Source of the DNA: Promethearchaeota archaeon | Lineage (GTDB): Archaea; Asgardarchaeota; Lokiarchaeia; Helarchaeales; RDOG01 | Reading direction: 5' to 3' | Assembly: GCA_011365055.1 (NCBI GenBank) | Contig: RDOG01000001.1 | Location: forward strand, 372,001-436,000 | DNA: 64,000 nt | Part shown: piece by piece, positions 16,959 to 25,255 of the stretch | How the letters are laid out: each line of letters begins with the position of its first letter | Numbering within the stretch: the first letter of the stretch is position 1 | Program-made: the position numbers and the translations under genes | Notes under the pieces: model-generated | What the model saw: the letters and a program-made list of their open reading frames with translations, nothing else | Database searches by the model: none | Told to the model about the DNA's origin: nothing

Positions 16959-18035
16959 TTGATTCTGAATAGAATAGAAAAACTAAGAACAAAAATATTA
17001 GAAAATAATATTGATCTCATGCTTATCCTGAACCCTAAGAATATATTTTACTTCACCAGTTATTTTCCACATGCAACTGCTTTTTTATTCGTAAATGGCG
17101 ATAAAAAAGAGCTAATTGTCCCTTCATTAGAGTATGATGATGCCAGAACTAAGGCAGATAAATTGGAAGTTGTCCAAATGGAATCTAATAAGAAACTTCT
17201 AGAAATTCTAACGGACTATTTAATAAAACAAGATAAATTTAACATTGGAATTGAAGAAGATTACATTACTTTTATTTATACAGAGCATATTAAATCCAAG
17301 TTAAAAGACTTGAAACTGAAACCCGCTAATAAACTTATCTCAGAATTAAGAACAGAAAAATCAAAAAAGGAAATATCTTTATTACAAAAGGCTGCAAGTA
17401 TTACTGATGCAGCCATGAAAGTTGCACTTGATTCTATAGAGATTGGGATAATGGAATCAGAGATTGCTGCAAATTTAGAATATGAAATGAAAAAAAAAGG
17501 AGCTCAAGGACCTGCATTTGATACTATTGTTGCATCAGGGCCAAATTCAGCTTTACCGCATGCCACGATTTCCAAAAGAAAAATAAGGAAAAATGAAATC
17601 ATCTTAGTTGATATCGGTGCTTGTTATGAAGGGTATTGTAATGACATGACAAGAACTGTGTTTCTAGGAACGCCCTCAGAAAAAGATAAAAAATTTTATG
17701 ATACGATAATAAAAGCTAAAAAAGCAGGAGAAGGATCTTATGAATTTGGAATGCTCGGAAAAAAGCTAGATGAATTACCAAGAAATATCATAGAAAAAGA
17801 TTTACATTGTGAATTCATTCATAGTTTAGGACATGGCGTGGGAATTGAGGTTCATGAATCACCATCAATAGGTCCAACAAGTGAAGAAATGTTGACAACA
17901 GGTAATGTATTTACAATTGAGCCCGCTGTATATGAATTTGATCATGGTGGTGTAAGATTAGAAGATACTTATTATGTATCTCAAAATAAAAAATTAATTT
18001 CGCTCAATAAATTCCCTTTTCAATTTGAAATTTAA
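16959..18035 (+). CDS. M24 family metallopeptidase (Xaa-Pro dipeptidase-like)
   Basis: Cleaves peptides with proline in the second position using two metals. It has the creatinase-like N-terminal lobe (residues ~1-125, 'NPKNIFYFTSYFP') and the pita-bread catalytic lobe. All five metal ligands can be located: the Asp pair in 'ILVDIGACYEGYCNDMTRT', His in 'HSLGHGVGIEVHE', Glu in 'FTIEPAVYE' and Glu in 'GGVRLEDTYYV'. The start is TTG 16959, with GAGAGGTT upstream. The length (358 aa) matches archaeal PepQ. Confidence 0.93.
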   Translation: MILNRIEKLRTKILENNIDLMLILNPKNIFYFTSYFPHATAFLFVNGDKKELIVPSLEYDDARTKADKLEVVQMESNKKLLEILTDYLIKQDKFNIGIEEDYITFIYTEHIKSKLKDLKLKPANKLISELRTEKSKKEISLLQKAASITDAAMKVALDSIEIGIMESEIAANLEYEMKKKGAQGPAFDTIVASGPNSALPHATISKRKIRKNEIILVDIGACYEGYCNDMTRTVFLGTPSEKDKKFYDTIIKAKKAGEGSYEFGMLGKKLDELPRNIIEKDLHCEFIHSLGHGVGIEVHESPSIGPTSEEMLTTGNVFTIEPAVYEFDHGGVRLEDTYYVSQNKKLISLNKFPFQFEI

Positions 18036-18164
18036 AATTTTGAGAGTTTCTGCTACTCAGAACGTACTTTATTAATAAATAATCAAGTAAAATTTCAGAA
18101 TTTAATATCTTAATAAATTAAGAAAAAGACAATATACTTTCTTTTTAAATTTATGAAAAAAAAG

Positions 18165-18842
18165 TTATTTTTCCAGATTGGGCCAGACTTGAAATACTTG
18201 TACCATCGCCCAAGCAATAAATAAATAAACTGTTACTTTTTGATGAAAGGCATTCAAAATTGAAAATGGAATAAAAACGTAAGCAATTGCAACTACACCT
18301 ACAATAATGCCAAAGATGGCGTATCCATTCGGGTATTCTTTATTGAGCAAAATAGCACCTACATAAATTATAATGGCTATCGCAAAAAATAAGAAAAAAT
18401 ACATGGCACCAATACCATGTAACATGATGTTATAATCTGCGGGTACTCCCACTAGCATTAAAAAAGGAGATGAAATCAATCCTGCACCAGATCCGAGCCA
18501 GCTAAGGATCCTAGCTAATTTACACTCTTTGAATTGCGAAGGAAGAAAAATCCAAAGAGGAATCATGGCTACTCCTGCAATAATTAAAGCAATGACAAAT
18601 AGTATTGGAGAGACGGGATTTGGTAAATAGGGTCTTGATATACCTCCAAAGAATTGTGAAGACCAATTAGCATCTAAAAATCCTAAAGAACTAAAATGAT
18701 CAAAAAAGAAATTATATGGTCGAGGATAGAAAAACATTGCAATAATTGTCATTATGATAAAATTTAATGCACCAATAAACGCGAAAAAAATCAATGCTCG
18801 CTTTTTATTCTTCAAATCATCTATAGTTATGAAATTAACCAT
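18165..18842 (-). CDS. Six-helix membrane protein, DUF998-like
   Basis: About 225 aa with six hydrophobic helices spread across the length. The loop after helix 1 contains 'FFDHFSSLG', similar to the 'I-S-x-L-G' element of DUF998 membrane proteins, and the helix arrangement fits that group; the match is only by pattern. Function of the family is unknown. ATG 18842 (MVNFITIDD) is preferred over the first ATG at 18893, which would add a hydrophobic-looking 17 residues. It is monocistronic and divergent from the Rab-like gene. Confidence 0.6.
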   Translation of the reverse strand: MVNFITIDDLKNKKRALIFFAFIGALNFIIMTIIAMFFYPRPYNFFFDHFSSLGFLDANWSSQFFGGISRPYLPNPVSPILFVIALIIAGVAMIPLWIFLPSQFKECKLARILSWLGSGAGLISSPFLMLVGVPADYNIMLHGIGAMYFFLFFAIAIIIYVGAILLNKEYPNGYAIFGIIVGVVAIAYVFIPFSILNAFHQKVTVYLFIAWAMVQVFQVWPNLEK

Positions 18843-18949
18843 ATTTTTCACGTCAATATTAACCCTAAAAAAATAAATATAAAGTATTTGCATCTAATTT
18901 AATATATTTAAAATATTATTGTTTTATAATTCTTTATCAATTTAAAAAA

Positions 18950-19807
18950 ATGATGAAAATGAGTGCAGAAAATGTCAATGATATCTTTTTAGACGTAGTT
19001 CCGGACGATCAACCTTATGATAAACTTTATAAATTAGTCCTTTTAGGTGATGGAGCCGTTGGCAAGACGGCTATTGGCACAAGGTTCTGTAAAGGACTAT
19101 TTCAATCTAATTATAAAATGACTATTGGTGCTGATTTCTTTGTAAAATCTCTAAAATTTCCCGAAGAGAATGTTAAGATGCAGATTTGGGACGTTGCAGG
19201 ACAAGCGAGATTTCAATTCTTACGATCTACTTATTATAAGGGTTCATTCTGCGGTGTATTGGTGTATGATGTTACTATTAGAGAATCTTTTGGGAATTTA
19301 GAGAATTGGGTTTTGGAATTTCAAGAACAGGTTGGAAATACACCTATTATTATTGTTGGTAATAAAGTAGATCTCCCAGATCGGATGGTCACTCCAGAAG
19401 AAGGAAAAAACTGGGCATCTTCTTATTTAAATGCACCATACATTGAAGTATCAGCCAAAGGAGGCATTAACATTAATAAATTATTCAAAATAGTTTATGA
19501 TACAATAAAAGCACAAATGAAAAGCATTGTAATTCCAAAAGTAAACGCTTTACCTATAGATCAAGCATTCAATGAATTGGATAATATCTTAAACACGATG
19601 GATAATCCACTCATCATCACGACTGCTTTGAAAATTGCTCGTTATTCGATTTTCAAAAAGGTTCCTTTTAGCGTTACAGTCCAAAACATGACTCAGTGGA
19701 TTTATTACTTGGAGAATTATGGATGGAGCGACGAAATACGCCAACAATTGCTTGATAACATGCCAGCATGGCGACATAATTACCAAATTATTAATATTGA
19801 AGAATAA
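18950..19807 (+). CDS. Rab/Ras-like small GTPase with C-terminal extension
   Basis: GTPase core at residues ~25-190 with every motif: P-loop GDGAVGKT (33-40), switch I T58 in MTIGADFF, WDVAGQ (80-85) with catalytic Gln85, NKVD (138-141), and SAK (168-170). 'RSTYYKGSFCGVLVYDVT' after switch II is typical of Rab-type proteins. The last ~95 residues are an additional helical domain ('LDNILNTMDNPL', 'WIYYLENYGWSDEIRQQLL') not found in Rab proteins. There is no C-terminal cysteine motif, so membrane attachment by prenylation is not expected. A TATA-rich spacer precedes it. A later ATG at 18959 is an alternative start. Confidence 0.93.
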   Translation: MMKMSAENVNDIFLDVVPDDQPYDKLYKLVLLGDGAVGKTAIGTRFCKGLFQSNYKMTIGADFFVKSLKFPEENVKMQIWDVAGQARFQFLRSTYYKGSFCGVLVYDVTIRESFGNLENWVLEFQEQVGNTPIIIVGNKVDLPDRMVTPEEGKNWASSYLNAPYIEVSAKGGININKLFKIVYDTIKAQMKSIVIPKVNALPIDQAFNELDNILNTMDNPLIITTALKIARYSIFKKVPFSVTVQNMTQWIYYLENYGWSDEIRQQLLDNMPAWRHNYQIINIEE

Positions 19808-19905
19808 AATTGCTAATTTCTTAATTATATTTACATGTACTCACGGTAGGACATTACTTTTTTTTTAACCGAAAGTTTTTCAAAAATGAAGACCTAATAA
19901 AAAAA

Positions 19906-20667
19906 TTAAGAGGAAATTAGAGGCTTTCGTTTTTTAGCAAATATGACAATACCGATGGTAGCTATCAGACCAACCAAGATGTATGTAAATTCAAATCCTG
20001 GAATTGGAGGTGATCCAGTTGTTGTGTCGTCTGAAGGTGCCCATGAAAAATCCACCCAATCAATATAGAGATTTCCTTGGGATCCGAATCCAGAGGAAAA
20101 CACAATTCCATCAAAATATGTTGCTGGAAGATCAAATGGATCCGTGCTTTTCAAAATACCATTTAAGTAAACCTTCAATTCATTTGACGTGCAATTAAAC
20201 TCCAATGTAATAATATACCAAGTATCACCATTATAGGATGTTTCTTGATCCAAAGAATTCCATATTATTGCACCACCATATCTTTGAATGTAACCTGTTG
20301 AATTGAAGCGAATTCTTGCCGAATAAAATGATGCTGATATTAAACTTATTTCAAAATCTGCATTAGTTTGCGCTACTTGAAGATAAATTTTTATTGTCCC
20401 GTTATTTATATGTGTGGTCCAATTATGTTTGGCCACACATTGAGTAGAAGGTCCGCTATCGTTTAACCATAAGAGATCTGTTCCGCCATCATAGCTAGAT
20501 AAATTATTTACTGAAGTATCTGCACCTTGAACAAATGTCCAATTATTGCTTGTTGACCAGGAAACACTGCCATCCAATGTGTGAGCTAAAGAGGGAAATA
20601 ATATTAAAAAAAATCCCCCTATTAGCATAAAACTTACTAAAAAAATGACAATATTCTTATTTTTCAT
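19906..20667 (-). CDS. Secreted/surface protein with one LamG-like domain and C-terminal anchor
   Basis: A 253-aa surface protein. It has an N-terminal signal helix (IVIFLVSFMLIGGFFLILF), then one LamG/concanavalin-like beta-sandwich: 'WYIITLEFNCTSNELKVYLNG' and 'LYIDWVDFSWAPSD' correspond to the same elements in the modules of the giant protein at 54-64 kb. A Pro-Gly-Phe sequence (PPIPGFEF) precedes a C-terminal helix and a KKRK stop-transfer, in the style of archaeal PGF-type sorting signals. Ligand unknown; glycan binding is a guess from the fold. Confidence 0.75.
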   Translation of the reverse strand: MKNKNIVIFLVSFMLIGGFFLILFPSLAHTLDGSVSWSTSNNWTFVQGADTSVNNLSSYDGGTDLLWLNDSGPSTQCVAKHNWTTHINNGTIKIYLQVAQTNADFEISLISASFYSARIRFNSTGYIQRYGGAIIWNSLDQETSYNGDTWYIITLEFNCTSNELKVYLNGILKSTDPFDLPATYFDGIVFSSGFGSQGNLYIDWVDFSWAPSDDTTTGSPPIPGFEFTYILVGLIATIGIVIFAKKRKPLISS

Positions 20668-20863
20668 CCAAATCCCTATATAAAAATTATTGTAATAATA
20701 AATAATTTTGTGTATTTAAGATTTTTTAAGCTACAAGAAGAATGATGATTATAATTATACAGGTTGAAAAATAACTCTCATTATCTGTACTATTTGTCAA
20801 GAAATCATTTGTAATTGTAATATTAATCGAAATGCCGAGTTTGTCTATTTCCCACCAACACGA

Positions 20864-21028
20864 TCAACTGAAGTAGTGTAGATCACCATCTTGATGCAAC
20901 CCTACCATTAATTCCTCAACCTCACCACACTTGGGACACTTGACATCATCTAGGATGAACTTTTCATCCTTTATCATCCGAATATAATAGTATTTCTTGC
21001 AATAAAACTCTAAATACACTTTAGCCAC
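20864..21028 (-). CDS. Small 54-aa cysteine-containing protein
   Basis: A short gene below the usual length cut-off. It starts at GTG 21028 and stops at TGA 20864-20866. The product begins MAKVYLEFYCKKYY, contains CPKCG in the middle and ends GDLHYFS. The single CxxC plus an earlier Cys and a late His could complete one zinc site. A G-rich ribosome-binding site (GGGGGAGGG, 21038-21047) sits about ten bases upstream, and the local base composition is less AT-rich than the surroundings, as expected for coding sequence. No homologue is recognised. Confidence 0.7.
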   Translation of the reverse strand: MAKVYLEFYCKKYYYIRMIKDEKFILDDVKCPKCGEVEELMVGLHQDGDLHYFS

Positions 21029-21388
21029 GATTTGGTTCCCTCCCCCGGCCTTCTTTCATTTCAGGTGAAAATGAATTGATTTTTCGTGGATTATTTATGT
21101 TCTTACTTCATTTTAATTTTCAACTTTAATTTTATTCTTTTTGTTAGATAATAAACTCTTCATTTTCATTTTTATAAACCACAAAAACGTGTAAAAAAAA
21201 AGTGATATAAGTGAAAAAGTAATGGATTATTTGCGCTTTCCGACAAAAACCTTTAAAAAAAGATTTAATTAAGTAGACTCCTACCTATTGTACTGATAAT
21301 TTTATTTTAAAAAAATTTTTGTTTCAAAAATATTATATTTATCCGATTACATAACTAATGTAATATTAAATGTGAGGTTGTTATTAGT
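21029..21388. other. Intergenic promoter region between divergent genes
   Basis: About 360 bases, very AT-rich after 21100. It separates the 54-aa gene (minus) from the MoaD/ThiS-like cluster (plus). It contains the TATA-like stretch and the palindrome listed separately at 21346-21364. No RNA gene is visible. Confidence 0.45.
21346..21364. promoter_or_regulatory. Palindromic operator candidate before the MoaD/ThiS-like gene
   Basis: ATTACAT-AACTA-ATGTAAT is a perfect 7-base inverted repeat with a 5-base spacer. It lies a few bases downstream of a TATA-like ATATTATATTTATC (about 21330-21342) and ends 24 bases before the ATG at 21389. A regulator bound here would cover the transcription start. 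Confidence 0.45.
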
Positions 21389-21571
21389 ATGGAAAGTCAA
21401 CTCAAAAAAATGATAGTAGAAAAAAGCATGACCGTTGGCAACTTATTATCTGAAATGAGTTTAGAAAGTCAATATTTTGCAGTCCTTGTAGATGGTCATC
21501 GTGTTGATTTAGATCACGTAATTGATGCAAACACGGAAATCATCATTTTACCAAGAATTGCTGGCGGATAA
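21389..21571 (+). CDS. MoaD/ThiS/Urm1-like beta-grasp protein ending in GlyGly
   Basis: A 60-aa ubiquitin-fold sulfur-carrier-like protein. It has a short N-terminal strand, a helix ('TVGNLLSEMSLESQYFAVLV'), then 'VDLDHVIDANTEIIILPRIAGG' and stops directly after Gly-Gly, so no processing is needed for activation by an E1-like enzyme. Such proteins carry sulfur as thiocarboxylate for molybdopterin, thiamin or tRNA thiolation, or are conjugated to proteins like Urm1/SAMP. A GTGAGGTTG ribosome-binding site lies upstream. The gene is the first of three in a row on this strand, and no partner E1 is in the window. Confidence 0.85.
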   Translation: MESQLKKMIVEKSMTVGNLLSEMSLESQYFAVLVDGHRVDLDHVIDANTEIIILPRIAGG

Positions 21572-21598
21572 TTTTCTTTTTTCATAGTAATTAAAAAA

Positions 21599-22888
21599 AT
21601 GATTCTTTTGAACGAATCGGATGTATTACACAAGTTAGAACTCTATTTCAAAACTGGAAACGTGACTAGATTAATTAAACTATTGAATCACGTCGCCGAT
21701 TCAAACATGAACTTTGATTTTTCAAAAATACCTAATTTAAAATTTAAAATTTCTAATAGTCTAAAAGTTGCATTAGAAACCAGTGTTATGTCTTCAGATT
21801 TCTCAACTTTCTTTAATATTCTAGATATCACTAATAGACTGAGATTATTTCGAAAAGAATTTTCTTCACTGCAAAAAAAACAGAAAATTTTTCCGAAGCA
21901 TTCACACGTGTTTTTAGAAAATCTCAAGCTTATCTTTTCCAATATAGACCAAGATTTCATTGACTATGTGATGGATGATATACCTTTAATCGCCCTCGAT
22001 TTAATTAATAGTCGTATATCAGAATATAGTGGGTCACGTGTTAGTATAGCTAATTTAAAGCATTATGTGGAAAATGTTTTTTATGCCTATACATTAAGAA
22101 CGAGAAAAGTTGCGAGTTTTGATGAGTATAAACGCATCTATGAAGAAAATAAGAAACCTTATGACGAGGAATTTGTTTCCTTAGAATTGAAAATGGATTT
22201 CCAAGAAAATTTTTCATTTGATCCTATATCATTCCTCGAATTTGAGGAGACCCACGTAATAGATGAAGCACTTTTTCAATCTATTGTCGATTTAAGACAA
22301 CAAGGTATCGTTTACGATTATCCAATCATCTCATTAGTGACATCCGGAGGAGTAGGACCACAAGGAAAGGGATTTGCTTATCTCACTCCAATGGATGATG
22401 TTGTCGAAATCTGTTCAGATTTATCACAGAACAAAGCATACATACTGAAATTCAAGGAATTCCTAAAATCAATTTTTCTTACACATCTAGAAAAGAAATT
22501 AAAGGAAGAAATCTTAGCTCCAGAAGCGATAGAAAATTTAATTGACTTTTTACAAGATAATTTACAATTAGAATATATTAATATAAATCATTATGAATTT
22601 ATTATAGAAAAAATAGAGGATTACCTCGATCAGAATGATCTTAAATTGAAAGACAGAGATGATTTCTTAAAATATGTTAAAATGTCTCTTTTGAGCATAC
22701 TTGCCCCAGTAAAATTAGAAGACCAATTCAAATTACGCATGAAGTTAATTCACGATAATAAATTACGATTAACAGATATCTGCAAATTGGTATCATTAGG
22801 AAATGTCTCTCATTTCGACATATTAAACCAACGACAATTCTTTATACACATGCTTGATAGATTAACTAAAATAAAGTTGGAAGATTAA
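21599..22888 (+). CDS. Hypothetical 429-aa protein in the beta-grasp/MBL cluster
   Basis: Not recognised. A soluble protein of mainly helical pattern, with no membrane helix and no cysteine cluster. The middle contains a short glycine-rich turn 'VTSGGVGPQGKGFAYLTPMDD' (about residues 247-268), which could be a nucleotide- or substrate-binding loop but does not match a Walker motif. Both ends are Leu/Lys/Asp-rich helices. It starts 27 bases after the MoaD/ThiS-like stop and ends 27 bases before the MBL-fold gene, so all three are probably one transcript. Being the only unknown in that trio, it is a candidate for the target or a partner of the small carrier protein; this is inference only. Confidence 0.65.
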   Translation: MILLNESDVLHKLELYFKTGNVTRLIKLLNHVADSNMNFDFSKIPNLKFKISNSLKVALETSVMSSDFSTFFNILDITNRLRLFRKEFSSLQKKQKIFPKHSHVFLENLKLIFSNIDQDFIDYVMDDIPLIALDLINSRISEYSGSRVSIANLKHYVENVFYAYTLRTRKVASFDEYKRIYEENKKPYDEEFVSLELKMDFQENFSFDPISFLEFEETHVIDEALFQSIVDLRQQGIVYDYPIISLVTSGGVGPQGKGFAYLTPMDDVVEICSDLSQNKAYILKFKEFLKSIFLTHLEKKLKEEILAPEAIENLIDFLQDNLQLEYININHYEFIIEKIEDYLDQNDLKLKDRDDFLKYVKMSLLSILAPVKLEDQFKLRMKLIHDNKLRLTDICKLVSLGNVSHFDILNQRQFFIHMLDRLTKIKLED

Positions 22889-22915
22889 TGAATAATCGAA
22901 GGAGAAATTGATGAT

Positions 22916-23806
22916 TTGTTCGAAGAAATAATCGATGATGTCTGGTTCGTACAAGGAAAAAATAATGGGAGATACGTCTATTCAAATTCACTTTTCATTG
23001 ATGATGAAAAAAAGGTACTTTTAGACACGGGAGCGGGGCGATCTATACTCAAGAAATTAATAAAACGATTTGGACAACCAGACATTATTTTATACACTCA
23101 CGGACACGAGGATCACGTTTCAGAAAAAGATTTATTTACGACAAACGAAAGATACGTGCATGAAGATGATTATCTCATTACAACAGACGTTAAGGAACTC
23201 TGTAATAGTTATGGTATCGATCAAACCCCAGAAATGGATGAAGTAATGAATATATTTTTTGCAACCATTAATTATAGCCCGTTGACAGACATTAAAACGT
23301 TTGAAAATCAACACATATTTGATGTTGGGAAGTATAAAGTCAAAGCCTTACTCACACCGGGACATACTCATGGACATTGTTGTTATGAGATTTTAGAACA
23401 TGATTTGATTTTTTCAGGAGATATTGATTTATCACGATTTGGACCTTTTTATGGGGCAATGAATGCAGATATTATGAAATTTGATTCTTCAATTCAATTC
23501 TTAATAAATCGGAAGCCAAGATTATTGGTTACTAGTCATAAGGGAGTATACGAAGGAGACGACATTATTACAAATTTAAACTCATATAGAAATCGAATCT
23601 GGGAACGAGAAGAATCTATATTGAATTTTTTAAGCTCGGAGAAAACTTTTGATGAAATTCTTGCTGCTACAATAATATATCAAAAGCTTCCCGAACCAAA
23701 AGAATTCTTTCTTCCAGCAGAACGAATAATGGATGACTATCATCTAAAGCTCTTGATTGAAAAAAAGAAAATAATGTTTAAAGATAATAAATACTTTTTA
23801 AGATAA
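22916..23806 (+). CDS. Metallo-beta-lactamase fold hydrolase
   Basis: A 296-aa MBL-fold enzyme. The metal motif 'HGHEDH' is at residues 62-67, further ligands are in 'TPGHTHGHCCYE' and 'FSGDIDLSRFGP', and a later His is in 'TSHKGVYEG'. The strand 'DEKKVLLDTGAG' near residue 35 is typical for the family. The C-terminal ~70 residues look like a winged-helix-like tail ('TIIYQKLPEPKEFF', 'LIEKKKIMFKDNKYFLR'), as in LACTB2-type proteins. TTG 22916 is the start, supported by AAGGAGAAAT just upstream; the ATG at 22911 is in another frame and hits a stop at once. Substrate unknown; last gene of the beta-grasp cluster, overlapping the convergent membrane gene by 9 bases. Confidence 0.9.
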   Translation: MFEEIIDDVWFVQGKNNGRYVYSNSLFIDDEKKVLLDTGAGRSILKKLIKRFGQPDIILYTHGHEDHVSEKDLFTTNERYVHEDDYLITTDVKELCNSYGIDQTPEMDEVMNIFFATINYSPLTDIKTFENQHIFDVGKYKVKALLTPGHTHGHCCYEILEHDLIFSGDIDLSRFGPFYGAMNADIMKFDSSIQFLINRKPRLLVTSHKGVYEGDDIITNLNSYRNRIWEREESILNFLSSEKTFDEILAATIIYQKLPEPKEFFLPAERIMDDYHLKLLIEKKKIMFKDNKYFLR

Positions 23807-24712
23807 AATTGAAAAATATGGCGCTAAAATAAAGAAACTGATCGTATTTATTATATATAAAATAATTAATATCGCCGAAACATTGCGATCTGATCTTTGA
23901 AATTTATTTATCAATCCTTCTCCATTTTTATTTTCTTTTCTAATTTCATAAATGACTAAGGATGATATAAAAACGATTATTAGAAATAGAATTAAATAAA
24001 AATATTTAATCCAATAAAACACTGGAACTTCATTCAAATTAAATAGAAACAAATAACTAGATGTAGGATAAAAAAATTGAATCTTATTCCAAAAAACATG
24101 AGTTAAAACATTTAAATAATAGTTTTCAGTCAATATGATGAATAAAAAAATAAAAAAACTGCTAATAAACATATCAAAAAATCTTAAAGAAAGATTTACA
24201 GATTTGTAATGACCTAAAATAAAAATTAATAAAGTAATTATATATGAAATTAATAATTTTTTAAATCTTGATAAATTCTTAATTTTTTCATATTTCAGGG
24301 AGTTTAAAACGTCAAAAATAATTATGAGATTAATAAATCTTTGTATTTCTTCAATCCAAGGATATGCTTCAGTAATATAATACATGTATGCTTGAAAGGT
24401 ATATATAGATAAAGATGGTAAAATAAAATAAATCATAAAGTTGAAAATGAATAAAAAAGAAAGAGAAAAGATACTATAATATTTACTAGAATTAATTTTG
24501 TTTGAAAGTCTTATTAAAAAATATGAAAATCCGAAAAACGTTAAAAAATGGAAGAATAATTGACCGTGTAAATTATAAAGATAAGCTGCATCTCCAAAAA
24601 TACCAAAGATTATTAAATTTATTGTAAAATATATGAATAAAGAGAGATTAAAAATTATGTTTAACTTATTTCCTTTTCTTTCATCCTTAAATGTAAGAAT
24701 TTCTACATTCAT
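23798..24712 (-). CDS. Divergent CPBP/CAAX-protease-like membrane protein
   Basis: A 304-aa protein with about eight membrane helices. Three motifs lie in the order seen in CPBP (Rce1/Abi) intramembrane proteases: an EE-x-x-R (in WIEEIQRF, one residue shorter than the usual EE-x3-R), F-x3-H (FILGH), and H-x3-N (THVFWN). The match is by eye and the first motif is irregular, so activity is unproven. Rce1-type members cleave prenylated CaaX proteins in eukaryotes; many bacterial and archaeal members have unknown roles. It follows the 151-aa unknown gene by 63 bases on the same strand as the VWA and MoxR genes. Confidence 0.5.
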   Translation of the reverse strand: MNVEILTFKDERKGNKLNIIFNLSLFIYFTINLIIFGIFGDAAYLYNLHGQLFFHFLTFFGFSYFLIRLSNKINSSKYYSIFSLSFLFIFNFMIYFILPSLSIYTFQAYMYYITEAYPWIEEIQRFINLIIIFDVLNSLKYEKIKNLSRFKKLLISYIITLLIFILGHYKSVNLSLRFFDMFISSFFIFLFIILTENYYLNVLTHVFWNKIQFFYPTSSYLFLFNLNEVPVFYWIKYFYLILFLIIVFISSLVIYEIRKENKNGEGLINKFQRSDRNVSAILIILYIINTISFFILAPYFSILS

Positions 24713-24775
24713 CCTCCCACCTCACCTTTAATCAAAGAAGATTATAGGTTTATTTGAATCTATAAGGATAAAAAT

Positions 24776-25231
24776 TTATTTATTACAAAATTTTTCAAAC
24801 CACTCATTAAAAATACCATTTTGCTTGAAATGCTCGAAATTAAAATTTTTACCAACGATTAATAAATTTCTTGAAGTTTTTAATAAATTATTAAAGCATT
24901 TGCGATTAAATACAGAATAAGATTTCATTTTTTTATTTTTATCTACAACTATATATTTATAATCATTTAAAAAAAAACTCTTGACATTAAAATGATCATA
25001 TGATTTACAAGTATAATTCAATTCATCTTCTAATAATTCTTTAAAATAAATAAAACTATCTCGAGTTTCGCCTTTGACCTTAAAGAAATTGATGAATCCC
25101 ATTGAGTAAGCCTGATTATCATTAATTAATTTCTCTTGTTTTTCTGCTTTTTCTATAAATAAATATTCGACTGTTAAATCAGCTTTTTCTGCCTTTTTCA
25201 AGATCTGTTCAATCAGATCATCATCTTTCAC
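24776..25231 (-). CDS. Hypothetical 151-aa protein
   Basis: Not recognised. A charged soluble protein, mixed alpha/beta by pattern, with an N-terminal Asp/Glu/Lys-rich helix, a middle 'YKYIVVDKNKKMKSYSVFNRKCF' and an aromatic end. No membrane segment or catalytic motif. It starts 24 bases after the VWA gene stop on the same strand and probably belongs to the MoxR-VWA transcript. A function coupled to that pair is possible but not shown by the sequence. Confidence 0.55.
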   Translation of the reverse strand: MKDDDLIEQILKKAEKADLTVEYLFIEKAEKQEKLINDNQAYSMGFINFFKVKGETRDSFIYFKELLEDELNYTCKSYDHFNVKSFFLNDYKYIVVDKNKKMKSYSVFNRKCFNNLLKTSRNLLIVGKNFNFEHFKQNGIFNEWFEKFCNK

Positions 25232-25255
25232 AAAAATCCCAGATTCAAAAACATG

